Positions 42,874 through 51,501 are shown, counted from the first letter of the stretch. The stretch: 64,000 bases of DNA from Methylomarinum sp. Ch1-1 (GCF_030717995.2 NZ_CP157743.1:1116001-1180000); one strand, 5' to 3'. A program made the numbers and translations. Notes: generated by a model from the letters alone, not told the origin.

Positions 42874-44322
42874 TCAGGAGTTCTCCAGTTGCTGTTGCAA
42901 TGTCTGATAATCGGTCTTACCGTTGCTTAAACAAGGCAGCGATTCCAGCACAATGAACTTGCAAGGGTGCATATAGGCCGGTAGTCTTTGTTTGGCCGTC
43001 TTGACGACGTCGTTCAATGTGGCGCCGGGTTTCAGTACTAGGGCGGCGGCCGGTCGCCGGCCGCTGGCGCTGTCCGGGATGCCTGTTACCGCGCAGGAAG
43101 ATACTGCCGGGCATGTCATTATGACAGACTCTATTTCCGCCGGTTCAACCCGATAGCCGGAACATTTCAACATGCGGTCGAGGCGGCCGTGATAGCAATA
43201 TTCGCCCCGCTCATTTAACGATACTTTGTCGCCGGTCGCATAGAACTCGTCGTCCGACAGCGCCGGCGGCGTCAAACGGCCATGTTGCCAATAGCCGCTT
43301 AGATTGTTGGCGCTTTTGACGCGCAACTCGCCTGTTGTCGCATCGACAGACAAGACGGCGCCGCAAGCGGGCATCCCGATCGGAACGGCTTGATCATCGT
43401 GCAGGCGATCCCGTTCTACCGGCCAATAACAGCAGACATTGGTTTCAGTCGGTCCGTAGAGGTTGTAAAAATCGACGTTAGGCAGTAATTCGCACAGTTT
43501 TTTCAATTGAGGCGTCGGAAATACTTCGCCGGCAAACAATATCGTTTTCAAGTCAGGCAGCGCGTTGTCAGCTAGTGAGCCTTTTAGAGCGATAAAGCCG
43601 AGTAAGGACGGCACCGTATAAAAAACGCTGATGCGCTGATCGCTGAGCCAGGCTGTCAGCCGACTGGGCGACAAGGTCAGGCCGGTCGGCACGAAATGGA
43701 CGGCTGCGCCGGCGCTTAAACTGCTGAACAAATCGAATACGGACAGATCGAAATGAAACGGCGCCAGTGAGGCGATGCGGTCGCCGGCGCCGATGGCGAA
43801 CGTGCAAGAAGCCCAGTCGGCGAAATTGCGCATCGCCCGGTGACTTAAGGCGACGCCCTTAGGGGCGCCGGTGGAGCCGGAGGTATAGAGTATCGCGGCC
43901 AGCGTTTCTTCGTTAGCTATCGTTAAAGGCCAATCAGCGGCCTGCGCCGGAGGCGGCTGATCGATATTCAGCCACAGATCCGGAGTTTCCAGCCATTCGG
44001 GACAGGCTCCCTTGCCGATCACGCAATGAGGGGCGGCATCGTTGACGATGAAATTTAGCCGGCTAGGCGGATTTTTAGTGTCTAGCGGAATGTAGCAGGC
44101 GCCTGCGCCCAATGCCGAAATAATGGCGACGGCGGCGTCGATGCCGCGCTCCAGCGCGATGACGACGCGCTGGCCTTGAATGTTCCGTTGCGCAAGATAG
44201 GCGCCAAGTACGCTGGCCTGTTGTTTGACCTGAGCATAACTGAACCGGCGTTGACCTTCGGCGAAGGCGATGTGGTCCGGCGCGCGTTGGCATTGTCGGT
44301 GGAAAGCGGTGAGTAGCGACAT
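42874..44322 (-). CDS. Amino acid--[carrier protein] adenylating ligase, PltF/PigI-like
   Basis: A free-standing 482-residue adenylation enzyme. Core motifs: A3 LYTSGSTGAPKGVAL (145-159), A4 APFHFDLSVFDLF (187-199), A5 YNLYGPTETNV (286-296), A7 YATGDKV, A8 GRLDRMLKCSGYRVEPAEIE, and A10 SNGKTDY with its catalytic lysine. The aspartate in FDLSVFD is the residue that grips the alpha-amino group in amino-acid-activating domains, so the substrate is likely an amino acid. PltF/PigI (proline) and DltA share this look. Together with the dehydrogenase and carrier protein it resembles a pyrrole-2-carboxylate starter cassette. Proline is inferred from context only. Confidence 0.8.
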   Translation of the reverse strand: MSLLTAFHRQCQRAPDHIAFAEGQRRFSYAQVKQQASVLGAYLAQRNIQGQRVVIALERGIDAAVAIISALGAGACYIPLDTKNPPSRLNFIVNDAAPHCVIGKGACPEWLETPDLWLNIDQPPPAQAADWPLTIANEETLAAILYTSGSTGAPKGVALSHRAMRNFADWASCTFAIGAGDRIASLAPFHFDLSVFDLFSSLSAGAAVHFVPTGLTLSPSRLTAWLSDQRISVFYTVPSLLGFIALKGSLADNALPDLKTILFAGEVFPTPQLKKLCELLPNVDFYNLYGPTETNVCCYWPVERDRLHDDQAVPIGMPACGAVLSVDATTGELRVKSANNLSGYWQHGRLTPPALSDDEFYATGDKVSLNERGEYCYHGRLDRMLKCSGYRVEPAEIESVIMTCPAVSSCAVTGIPDSASGRRPAAALVLKPGATLNDVVKTAKQRLPAYMHPCKFIVLESLPCLSNGKTDYQTLQQQLENS

Positions 44323-44370
44323 TTTATGCAGATATTGGCCCTTGTTTTAAGATTGGCGCGCGAAAGCGAC

Positions 44371-45702
44371 TTAGGCGGCTTCTCCCAGCAGTTCCGCCAA
44401 CATTAATCGGTGTAATTGCTCGATCTGGTCGGGATTGCAGATGGGCTCGACGAAGTTATAGCTCAGGGTCAAGCGGTTGCGATAGATGCTGCTTAGGAAG
44501 GCCAGCCCCGGTGGGGTCGTGACTTGACAGACAGGGTAAACGCCGCGGATCTCGGCCCCGGGAAAGCTGCCCGCCGGGATATCGAGCCGGCCGATATCGG
44601 AAAACCAGAAGGAGCTGCGCTCCTTGCCGGAACCATAAGACAGGCGTAGGGTCTTGCCGTATTCGGCTAGTGACAACCAGCTACCGGCCCACATCAACGG
44701 CAGGAAGGCATAGTCGAGTTGTTGACGTATCACCTGGACGTTTTGTCGTTTCAGATGGTCGAAGAGTGCTTGCCGGTCTTCGACGAGCTCTCGGGGGGCC
44801 TGGGCAAATAACGCGCAGACATGGTTGCCGGTCATCGGCGTCAGGGCGCGTTGCTTGCGCAAATTGAAGGCATAGGGCGCGCAATAGGCGGCGCCCGGGT
44901 TATCGGGGGCCATCTTTGCCAATGCGCGCATCAGGCAACCGATGTAATAAAGGCTGGTGCCGGTCAAGCCGACGTGTTGCCTGGCAAGTTTGATGACCCG
45001 CTCGGTTTGTTCTTCGCTGAGCCTTTGGATGCTGTAGTTCAGGCGTTGAGGAGGCGCTTCACAGTCGAAAGGCTGGATGCTTTTCAGGCTGTCCAGGCTG
45101 TCGATATAACGCTTGCCTTTCCACAGCAGACCAATTTTTTGCCACCAGCGATATTTTCCCAGTTGCACGTTAACCAGGGGATCGGTTTCGGGTTGGCCGA
45201 ATTGCCGGCGTTTTGCTTCATCGGCGGTGCATAGGTATTTCAGGATCAGGTCTGCGCCGCGGGCATCGCAGAACGGATGGATCCAGCGGGTGAAAAAAGT
45301 CTGTTGGGTCGGGCCACTTATCAGATGAAATTCGATAGGCGTGGTGTCTTCACGGGCTTGTTTTTCGTTGATGAGCCGGTCGATGACGTCTCGCTGGAAA
45401 TCGTCCTCGTGCTGACCTTCCGGACAGCGGTGATCGAAAAACAGCGTTGGCGGCTCGTCGCGTTTGCACCAGTAATAGCGGCGGCCGATTTGCCGTAGGC
45501 AGGCCTGGGCGACCGGAAAGCGTTCGGTGAATTCGTCGATGCGCTGAGACAGCGCATCGGTATCGGGCATGTTGCTCAATTCCAGCGCAAAACAGCCGTA
45601 ACTGCCGGCGAGGCCGTCGTGGCGAATTTCCTCATCCATTGCCAGCGTGAAACTGTCGGCCGGGTTCAGTCTTTCCAGAATAGTTTCCTTGTTAATGCTC
45701 AT
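44371..45702 (-). CDS. Free-standing HxxxD condensation/acyltransferase-like protein
   Basis: 443 residues from the ATG at 45702, which overlaps the carrier-protein stop (ATGA), so translation is coupled. The fold is that of condensation domains and related acyltransferases: the active-site motif is IHPFCDARGADLIL with His142 and Asp146 (HxxxD, against HHxxxDG in classic NRPS domains). A second conserved-looking block is RSSFWFSDIGRLDIPAGSFP, where the family often has SNVG. VQPS-type and DFGWG motifs are not evident. Such stand-alone enzymes can join a carrier-bound acyl group to an amine or alcohol. Its exact family is not recognised and its role in the cluster is open. Confidence 0.65.
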   Translation of the reverse strand: MSINKETILERLNPADSFTLAMDEEIRHDGLAGSYGCFALELSNMPDTDALSQRIDEFTERFPVAQACLRQIGRRYYWCKRDEPPTLFFDHRCPEGQHEDDFQRDVIDRLINEKQAREDTTPIEFHLISGPTQQTFFTRWIHPFCDARGADLILKYLCTADEAKRRQFGQPETDPLVNVQLGKYRWWQKIGLLWKGKRYIDSLDSLKSIQPFDCEAPPQRLNYSIQRLSEEQTERVIKLARQHVGLTGTSLYYIGCLMRALAKMAPDNPGAAYCAPYAFNLRKQRALTPMTGNHVCALFAQAPRELVEDRQALFDHLKRQNVQVIRQQLDYAFLPLMWAGSWLSLAEYGKTLRLSYGSGKERSSFWFSDIGRLDIPAGSFPGAEIRGVYPVCQVTTPPGLAFLSSIYRNRLTLSYNFVEPICNPDQIEQLHRLMLAELLGEAA

Positions 45703-45938
45703 CTGTTTTGATGCCGTAAGATCCATTGTTCCAGCGCAGCAAAGGTCTGCACATTATCCGGTTCAATTTCGGTGTCGGGCAGGGTGACGCCGTATTCATT
45801 CTCGATAAACATAATCAGGCGCATGATGCCCATGCTATCCAGTCCGGCTTCCAACAGATCATCGTGATCGCCGAATTGCTGCGGGTCGGCGACAAAAACG
45901 AGTTCCTGAAAGATAAAATCGCGTAGTTTCTTTTTCAT
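45699..45938 (-). CDS. Acyl/peptidyl carrier protein
   Basis: 79 residues, one four-helix carrier domain. The phosphopantetheine site is Ser35 in LLEAGLDSMGIMRLIMFIEN, followed by YGVTLPDTEIEPDNVQTFAA. It is the first gene of the minus-strand unit carrier - condensation-like - ligase - dehydrogenase, so it is the natural partner of the adenylating ligase and dehydrogenase. It resembles the small stand-alone carriers (PltL/PigG type) more than housekeeping AcpP, which lies next to fabF/fabG in most genomes. No phosphopantetheinyl transferase gene is nearby. Confidence 0.85.
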   Translation of the reverse strand: MKKKLRDFIFQELVFVADPQQFGDHDDLLEAGLDSMGIMRLIMFIENEYGVTLPDTEIEPDNVQTFAALEQWILRHQNR

Positions 45939-46125
45939 GGCTTTTGTAGGGTATACTTAATTGCTTAAATGATAGCTGATTAGAGCTAAAATAGTCACGT
46001 AGGTTAACGAGAAAGGGGCCGCGAAAGCCGGGGCCGATACGCTTAAATATTGCAGGCATGGTCTGCGATGGATTTTTTTAGAGAGATAGATAGCATGATC
46101 ATGGAGATGCAAGCAGGCTGGATTC
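45939..46125. promoter_or_regulatory. Divergent control region of the biosynthetic block
   Basis: 187 bp between the leftward carrier-protein operon and the rightward halogenase-like/KS operon. It should contain both promoters and is the most likely point of joint control. I cannot place -35/-10 pairs reliably, and no regulator gene is adjacent. Confidence 0.5.
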
Positions 46126-47373
46126 ATGGGGGATAGAGCGCACGTCATTATCATTGGCGCAGGCCCGGCCGGCGCTATCGCCGCGGCATTATTGAATAAC
46201 AAAGGCTATCAGGTCTCCATCGTGGAACGCGAGGCTTTCCCCCGCTTCAGTATCGGCGAGAGTTTGTTGCCGCAATGCATGGAATTCATCGAGCAGGCAG
46301 GCATGCTCGATGCGGTCAGAGAGGCCGGTTTTCAGCTGAAAACCGGTGCGGCCTTCTTGCATCGCGATAAATATTCTGAATTTTGCTTTGCCGACAAGTA
46401 TACCCCGGGCTTCGATTTTACCTATCAGGTGCAGCGCGACCGCTTCGACGCCTTGCTGGCCGATGAGGCTCAGCGTATGGGCTGTGAAATTCGCTGGCGA
46501 CAGCAGGTAATCGCGGCCGATTTTACTGGCGGTCAGCCGGAGTTGACGGTTCGTGATCTGGTTAGCGGACAGGATTATCAATTGGCCGGCGATTTCGTTC
46601 TCGACGCCAGCGGCTTCGGCAGGGTGCTGCCGCGCTTGCTGGCTCTGGAAAAACCTTCCGATTTTCCGATGCGTCAGGCCTTGTTTACCCACCTCGAAGA
46701 CCGTATCGATGACGCCAGCTATGACCGCGATAAAATTCGCATTATCGTTCATCCCGAACTCAGCGATGTCTGGTATTGGCTGATTCCGTTCAGTAACGGG
46801 CGTTGTAGTCTCGGGGTGGTCGGCGAAACACAGGTTTTCGATTCTCCAGGTGACGATAAGCAGGCGGTCCTGCATCGTTTTATCGCCGAGGAGCCCGGGC
46901 TGTCGGCGCTGTTGCAGAATGCGCGCTTTGATACAGCGGTCAACAGCCTCAACGGTTACAGCGCCAATGTCACAAGTTTGCACGGTCCGGGGTATGCATT
47001 GCTGGGCAATGCCGGCGAGTTCCTCGATCCGGTTTTTTCCTCGGGCGTGACGATCGCGATGAAGTCGGCTTGCCTGGCGGTCGAGGTGTTGGACCGGCAA
47101 CTAAGCGGTGAGCCGGTAGACTGGCAACGCGATTTTGCCGAACCGTTGCAAAAAGGCGTGGAAACGTTTCGCACCTTCGTGACCTCATGGTATGACGGCG
47201 GTTTTCAGGATGTGGTGTTTTATCGTCATCTGAAGAAGGCCGAGCAAAAAAATAATATTAAACAGATGATTTGCTCGATACTGGCCGGTTATGTGTGGGA
47301 TGAAAGCAATCCCTATGTTAAAAACTCCCGACTTCGCTTGAGGACGTTGGTTGAACTTTGTCGCGAGGCATGA
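46126..47373 (+). CDS. Flavin-dependent halogenase-like FAD oxidoreductase 2
   Basis: 415 residues. FAD motif GAGPAG (11-16), GESLLPQCMEF (44-54), a perfect WxWxIP motif WYWLIP (216-221), and FLDPVFSSG (299-307). These are the marks of flavin-dependent halogenases. However, the residue aligned with the tryptophan-halogenase catalytic lysine is Glu53. This fits the sub-group that works on carrier-bound or phenolic substrates, or non-halogenating relatives often seen in aryl polyene clusters. Its stop overlaps the start of the KS gene by 4 bp, so it is translated with the polyene machinery. Halogenation versus another flavin oxidation cannot be decided from sequence. Confidence 0.75.
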   Translation: MGDRAHVIIIGAGPAGAIAAALLNNKGYQVSIVEREAFPRFSIGESLLPQCMEFIEQAGMLDAVREAGFQLKTGAAFLHRDKYSEFCFADKYTPGFDFTYQVQRDRFDALLADEAQRMGCEIRWRQQVIAADFTGGQPELTVRDLVSGQDYQLAGDFVLDASGFGRVLPRLLALEKPSDFPMRQALFTHLEDRIDDASYDRDKIRIIVHPELSDVWYWLIPFSNGRCSLGVVGETQVFDSPGDDKQAVLHRFIAEEPGLSALLQNARFDTAVNSLNGYSANVTSLHGPGYALLGNAGEFLDPVFSSGVTIAMKSACLAVEVLDRQLSGEPVDWQRDFAEPLQKGVETFRTFVTSWYDGGFQDVVFYRHLKKAEQKNNIKQMICSILAGYVWDESNPYVKNSRLRLRTLVELCREA

Positions 47374-48560
47374 CCGGCTTGAAGCTTTATCTGAATGACC
47401 TTGGCATCCTGTCGGCCGCCGGCAATGATGGCAAAGACATGTTGGCTCGCCTGCTGGCCGGGGACCGTAGCGGATTGATCAGAACCGATAAGTACTCTCC
47501 CGGTCAGCCGTTCTATGTGGGGGCGGTACAGGGAGAGTTGCCGGAGATCGAGTCCAAATATGGTGTTTACGCTTGCCGAAACAATCAATTGCTGTTGGCG
47601 GCGCTGAATCAGATTTTGCCGACGGTCGACGGCATGATTAGGTGTTATGGAAAAGCGAGGGTCGGCGTGGTGATCGGCACCAGCTCGTCCGGCGTCAGAA
47701 ATACCGAGCTGGCGCTGGCTGAGATCGCCCGGGGGCGTCCCAAACCGCCACAATTTCATTACAAACAACAGCAGTTTGCCGGCGGCGCCGACTTCCTGGC
47801 TCATCTGTTGGGCGTGACTGGACCGGCTTACGCCATTTCGACCGCCTGTTCATCCAGCGGAAGGGCGTTCGCCTCGGCGCGTCGATTGATCGCCTTGGGA
47901 CTCTGCGACGCCGTCATCGTCGGTGGCGCCGACAGCTTGTGTCGTTTTACCGTATGCGGGTTTGATGCATTGGAATCGGTATCGGCCGGACGTTGCAAAC
48001 CTTTTGGTCGGCACCGGGACGGCATTAATCTGGCCGAGGCGGCGAGCTTGTTCGTGTTGAGCAAGGATGAAGGGCCGGTGACCCTGCAAGGTATCGGCTC
48101 CAGCAGCGACGCTTATCATTTTTCCGCGCCCGACCCCGCCGGCAACGCGGTGATCGCCGCGATGCAAATGGCGCTGACTGATGCGAAGATACGGCCGGAG
48201 CAGATCGACTATGTCAACCTGCATGGCACCGCGACTCCTTTGAACGATGCGATGGAAAGCAAGGCGCTGCATAGCGTGTTTGGCGAGGCGGTGGCGGTCA
48301 GCTCCAGTAAAGGCATGACCGGTCACGCCCTGGGCGCGGCAGCCGCGCTGGAACTGGGGATCTGCTGGTTATTGTTGACACAAGACGATCAAACGGGCTT
48401 GTTGGTCCCGAATATCAATGACGATGTCATCGATTCCTCGTTGCCGGCTTTGAACTATGTAAGCCCCGGACAAGTCTTGGGAAGACCGATGAGGCATTGT
48501 CAGAGTAATTCATTCGCCTTTGGCGGCAACAATATATCGATTATCGTTTCCCGGACATGA
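47370..48560 (+). CDS. Beta-ketoacyl-ACP synthase, ApeO-like
   Basis: 396 residues from the ATG at 47370 (ATGA overlap with the upstream stop). The ketosynthase triad is complete: Cys160 in ISTACSSSG, His285 in LHGTATPLND, His319 in GMTGHALGAA, with Lys314 before it. It is therefore predicted to condense acyl units and is not a cysteine-free chain-length factor, although the overall sequence is divergent. With the next three genes it forms the KS-DH-KR-KS order typical of the end of aryl polyene clusters (ApeO-P-Q-R). Type II, discrete polypeptide. Confidence 0.85.
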   Translation: MTGLKLYLNDLGILSAAGNDGKDMLARLLAGDRSGLIRTDKYSPGQPFYVGAVQGELPEIESKYGVYACRNNQLLLAALNQILPTVDGMIRCYGKARVGVVIGTSSSGVRNTELALAEIARGRPKPPQFHYKQQQFAGGADFLAHLLGVTGPAYAISTACSSSGRAFASARRLIALGLCDAVIVGGADSLCRFTVCGFDALESVSAGRCKPFGRHRDGINLAEAASLFVLSKDEGPVTLQGIGSSSDAYHFSAPDPAGNAVIAAMQMALTDAKIRPEQIDYVNLHGTATPLNDAMESKALHSVFGEAVAVSSSKGMTGHALGAAAALELGICWLLLTQDDQTGLLVPNINDDVIDSSLPALNYVSPGQVLGRPMRHCQSNSFAFGGNNISIIVSRT

Positions 48561-48997
48561 AGGAATTTTCAGTTGAAGAATTGCTGCCGCATGCCGGCAA
48601 TATGGTGTTGTTGAACCGGGTGATCGACTATGGTGAAGACACGATGCGCGCCGAAGTCATCGTGCGTGATGGTGGTCTGTTCGCCGACGCCAACACGGTG
48701 CCGGCCTGGCTGGGCATAGAATATATGGCGCAAACCATCGCGGCTTTGGGCGGCATGAAACGCCGATTGGCCGGAAAACCGCTTAATCTTGGTTTCTTAT
48801 TGGGGACTCGGCGCTATGATTGTAATGTCGATAAGTTTGCCGTGGGAACCGTGCTCATCGTCGCCGTTACACGCTTGGTGCAGGATCAGGGGCTAGGGGT
48901 TTTTGACTGCCGGATTAGCGCCGAAGGGATAGTGGCGGCGGCCAAATTGAATGTCTATCAGCCCGATTCGACGGTGAACCGGGTGATAACCGAATAA
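48557..48997 (+). CDS. Hotdog-fold 3-hydroxyacyl-ACP dehydratase, ApeP-like
   Basis: 146 residues, a FabA/FabZ-like hotdog protein of the ApeP type. The N-terminal LLPHAGNMVLLNRVIDYGED with its histidine and the helix AWLGIEYMAQTIAALGGMKR fit dehydratases that act on carrier-bound 3-hydroxyacyl chains and leave conjugated double bonds. In aryl polyene systems ApeP works as a pair with ApeI; no ApeI homologue is in the window, which is a gap in the pathway. The start overlaps the KS stop by 4 bp. Confidence 0.8.
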   Translation: MKEFSVEELLPHAGNMVLLNRVIDYGEDTMRAEVIVRDGGLFADANTVPAWLGIEYMAQTIAALGGMKRRLAGKPLNLGFLLGTRRYDCNVDKFAVGTVLIVAVTRLVQDQGLGVFDCRISAEGIVAAAKLNVYQPDSTVNRVITE

Positions 48998-49006
48998 AAG
49001 AATAGT

Positions 49007-49732
49007 ATGAGAAAAACAGTTTTGGTGACAGGTTCCAGCCGAGGCATCGGCAGAGCCATTGCCCTATATTTGGGACAGCAAGGATATGATGTGGTGGTGC
49101 ACTGCCGTAGCCGTCGAGCCGAGGCGGAGCAGGTTGCAGCCGAAATCGGCGAGATGGGACGCGAGGCCAGGGTCTTGCAGTTCGACCTGGCGGACAGGCG
49201 ACAGTGCGCGGAACAATTAGCGCAAGATATCGAACGGCATGAGGCTTATTATGGCGTCGTTTGCAATGCGGGCATGACCGCCGATAACGCCTTTCCGGCG
49301 TTGAGCGGCGAGGAATGGGACAATGTCGTCCATACCAATCTGGACGGCTTCTATAATGTGCTTAACCCCTTGATCATGCCGATGATCAGGCGGCGTCAGC
49401 CGGCGCGGATCGTGACCTTGTCCTCCGTTTCCGGCTTGATCGGTAATCGTGGTCAGGTCAATTACAGCGCCGCTAAAGCCGGCATCATCGGTGCGACCAA
49501 GGCCTTGGCGCTGGAGCTGGCGAAGCGTCGCATCACCGTCAATTGCGTCGCGCCAGGTTTGATCGACACGGAAATGCTGGAGGAATTGCCGCTGGACGAG
49601 ATCAAAAAAATGATTCCGATGAGACGGGTCGGCGCCGCGAAAGAAGTGGCGGCTGCGGTGGCTTTTTTATTGTCCGAGGATGCAGCCTATATTACCCGCC
49701 AGGTGATTTCGGTTAACGGAGGGCTGTGCTGA
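49007..49732 (+). CDS. 3-oxoacyl-ACP reductase, FabG/ApeQ-like
   Basis: 241-residue short-chain dehydrogenase. NAD(P) motif TGSSRGIGRAIALYL, NAG motif VCNAGMTADNAF, catalytic Ser/Tyr/Lys in LSSVSGLIGNRGQVNYSAAK, and VAPGLIDTEM. It reduces 3-ketoacyl carriers in each cycle. Its place between the dehydratase and the second ketosynthase (ATGA overlap at 49732) marks it as the dedicated reductase of this pathway and not the housekeeping FabG, which usually sits by acpP. Confidence 0.88.
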   Translation: MRKTVLVTGSSRGIGRAIALYLGQQGYDVVVHCRSRRAEAEQVAAEIGEMGREARVLQFDLADRRQCAEQLAQDIERHEAYYGVVCNAGMTADNAFPALSGEEWDNVVHTNLDGFYNVLNPLIMPMIRRRQPARIVTLSSVSGLIGNRGQVNYSAAKAGIIGATKALALELAKRRITVNCVAPGLIDTEMLEELPLDEIKKMIPMRRVGAAKEVAAAVAFLLSEDAAYITRQVISVNGGLC

Positions 49733-50955
49733 TGAAACGTGTCGTGGTGACCGGCATGGCCGCGATTACGCCGGTGGGCAATGATTGGGAGACGGTCGCG
49801 CAAAGGCTGAAAGCGCAAACGACCGGCATTCGATACATGGACGATTGGGATAAATACAAAGGTCTGAACACTCGTCTGGGCGCGCCGGTCGATTTTTCCA
49901 GGCCGTCGCATTATAGCCGCAAGCAGGTGAGAGGCATGGGCCGGGTGGCGATGCTGGCGACCTATGCGTCGGAACTGGCGTTGATCGATGCCGGCCTGTT
50001 GAATGATCCGTGTTTGCACAGCGGGCAAACAGGGGTGGCTTACGGCAGTTCTTCCGGGAGTTTCGACGGTTTGATCGATTTCACCAAGATGCTGCTGAAT
50101 TATGATAAGGGCGGACTGAATGCGACCTCCTACATTCGCATGATGGGGCACACCTGCCCTGTCAATATCGGGCTGCATTTTGGCATCAACGGGCGCATCA
50201 TTCCCACATCCAGCGCCTGCACCTCCAGCAGTCAAGGCATTGGATATGCTTATGAAACGATCAAGCAGGGGCTGCAAACGGTGATGGTCGCCGGCGGCAG
50301 CGACGAATTGTCGGCTTCACAGGCGGCGGTGTTCGATACCTTGTTTGCGACCAGTCTGCGTAATGATGAGGCGAATAAGACGCCGCGTCCGTTCGATAAA
50401 GACCGCGACGGTTTGGTGATCGGGGAAGGCGGCGCCACGTTTATTTTGGAGGAAAGAGAGCGCGCGCTTAGCCGTGGCGCGCCTATCTATGCCGAGATCG
50501 TCGGCTTCGGCACCAACTCAGACGGTTTGCATGTGACCCAGCCCAATAGCGACAGTATGCAGGTGGCGATGAAGCTGGCCTTGCAGGACGCCGGGCTGGA
50601 TGCGGCGGCGATCGATTATGTCAGCGCTCACGGCACCGCGACGGAGTTAGGCGATGTCGCCGAGAGTCATGCCACGGCCGCGGTGTTCGGTGAGCGCATC
50701 CCGATCAGCTCGATGAAAAGCTATACAGGGCATACTTTGGGCGCCTGCGGCGCGATCGAGGCCTGGACGGCGGTGCAAATGATGAATGAGGGCTGGTTTC
50801 ATCCGACCGCTAACCTGGATAACGTCGATCCCGCTTGTGCGGAACTCGATTACATCAGCGGCGATATTCGCCGCATCGATTGCGAGTATTTGATGAGCAA
50901 TAATTTCGCCTTCGGCGGCATCAATACCTCGTTGATTCTCAAGAGGGAGCGCTGA
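49732..50955 (+). CDS. Beta-ketoacyl-ACP synthase, FabF/ApeR-like
   Basis: 407 residues from the ATG at 49732 (overlapping the reductase stop). FabF-type ketosynthase with an intact triad: Cys163 in TSSACTSSSQGIG, His300 in SAHGTATELGD, His334 in SYTGHTLGACGA. The pattern GLVIGEGGATFILEERERA is typical of elongating KS. In aryl polyene clusters this last gene is ApeR, thought to start or elongate the chain. It is the last gene of the rightward unit; no terminator is seen before the repeat cluster at 51.1 kb. Confidence 0.88.
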   Translation: MKRVVVTGMAAITPVGNDWETVAQRLKAQTTGIRYMDDWDKYKGLNTRLGAPVDFSRPSHYSRKQVRGMGRVAMLATYASELALIDAGLLNDPCLHSGQTGVAYGSSSGSFDGLIDFTKMLLNYDKGGLNATSYIRMMGHTCPVNIGLHFGINGRIIPTSSACTSSSQGIGYAYETIKQGLQTVMVAGGSDELSASQAAVFDTLFATSLRNDEANKTPRPFDKDRDGLVIGEGGATFILEERERALSRGAPIYAEIVGFGTNSDGLHVTQPNSDSMQVAMKLALQDAGLDAAAIDYVSAHGTATELGDVAESHATAAVFGERIPISSMKSYTGHTLGACGAIEAWTAVQMMNEGWFHPTANLDNVDPACAELDYISGDIRRIDCEYLMSNNFAFGGINTSLILKRER

Positions 50956-51112
50956 ATCAGCAATGTCGCATCGCGGCTTGTTGACGGAATCGGATGAAGT
51001 AGGCGCTTGAGGAGACGCAGTGGCCTAAAACCCGAAAGATATTGAATAGTTAGTGCGGTTATTTCGAAGCGTCACGTAACCGCTGGCGCGGCAACATGAC
51101 CTACGACTTTAC

Positions 51113-51191
51113 TAAATAAGAACTCAGCGCCTCTGTTTCCCTGCGGTTAAGTATCGAAGTTATCCTTAAACTCATCAGGCTGTTGCAATAG
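51113..51191. repeat. 79-bp direct repeat, copy 1
   Basis: Identical to 51600-51678 except one base (CTGTTGCAATAG against CTATTGCAATAG). It begins TAAATAAGAACTCAGCGCC. The pair encloses about 408 bp of other repeats. Confidence 0.9.
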
Positions 51192-51195
51192 AGAG

Positions 51196-51253
51196 AAAAG
51201 GGGACAGGCTACTTTTACTGAAGTTTCCCGGTTTGAGCATTTTTGCTGTGTTT
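51196..51253. repeat. 58-bp direct repeat, copy 1
   Basis: Begins AAAAGGGGACAGGCTACTTT and ends TTTTTGCTGTGTTT. It recurs at 51433-51490 and borders the MITE-like element directly on its left. Confidence 0.85.
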
Positions 51254-51357
51254 AGGGCATGGGGTGTGTCTGTCGAGGAGCGCCGTAAACCCATCCCTGG
51301 GGGCTTGACGGCAGCATCCTTTCTGCCGACATCCTCGCCAAACACTCCCCATGCCCT
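51254..51357. mobile_element. MITE-like element, second copy
   Basis: 104 bp, same length and arrangement as the copy at 17966-18069. The left end AGGGCATGGGGTGTGT is identical; the right end has one change (ACACTCCCCATGCCCT), and the inner hairpin has lost one base pair (CATCCTTTCTGCC). Non-coding. Confidence 0.85.
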
Positions 51358-51432
51358 TTTTGAACTCCAGAAAAAAGGGCAAAAAATGGGACAGAAAATG
51401 GAAAAGAGGACATGGAAAAGGGGGCGGCATGG

Positions 51433-51490
51433 AAAAGGGGACAGGCTACTTTTACTGAAGTTTCCCGGTTTGAGCATTTTTGCTGTGTTT
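51433..51490. repeat. 58-bp direct repeat, copy 2
   Basis: Second copy of 51196-51253. The intervening stretch after the MITE (51358-51432) is purine-rich with several GGAAAAGRGG-like words, which look like a slipped or duplicated junction. Confidence 0.85.
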
Positions 51491-51501
51491 AACCTGAGTT
51501 C

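Noticed and set aside
47370-48560. First ketosynthase as a chain-length factor
   Set aside because: It keeps the active cysteine and both histidines, which chain-length factors lose.
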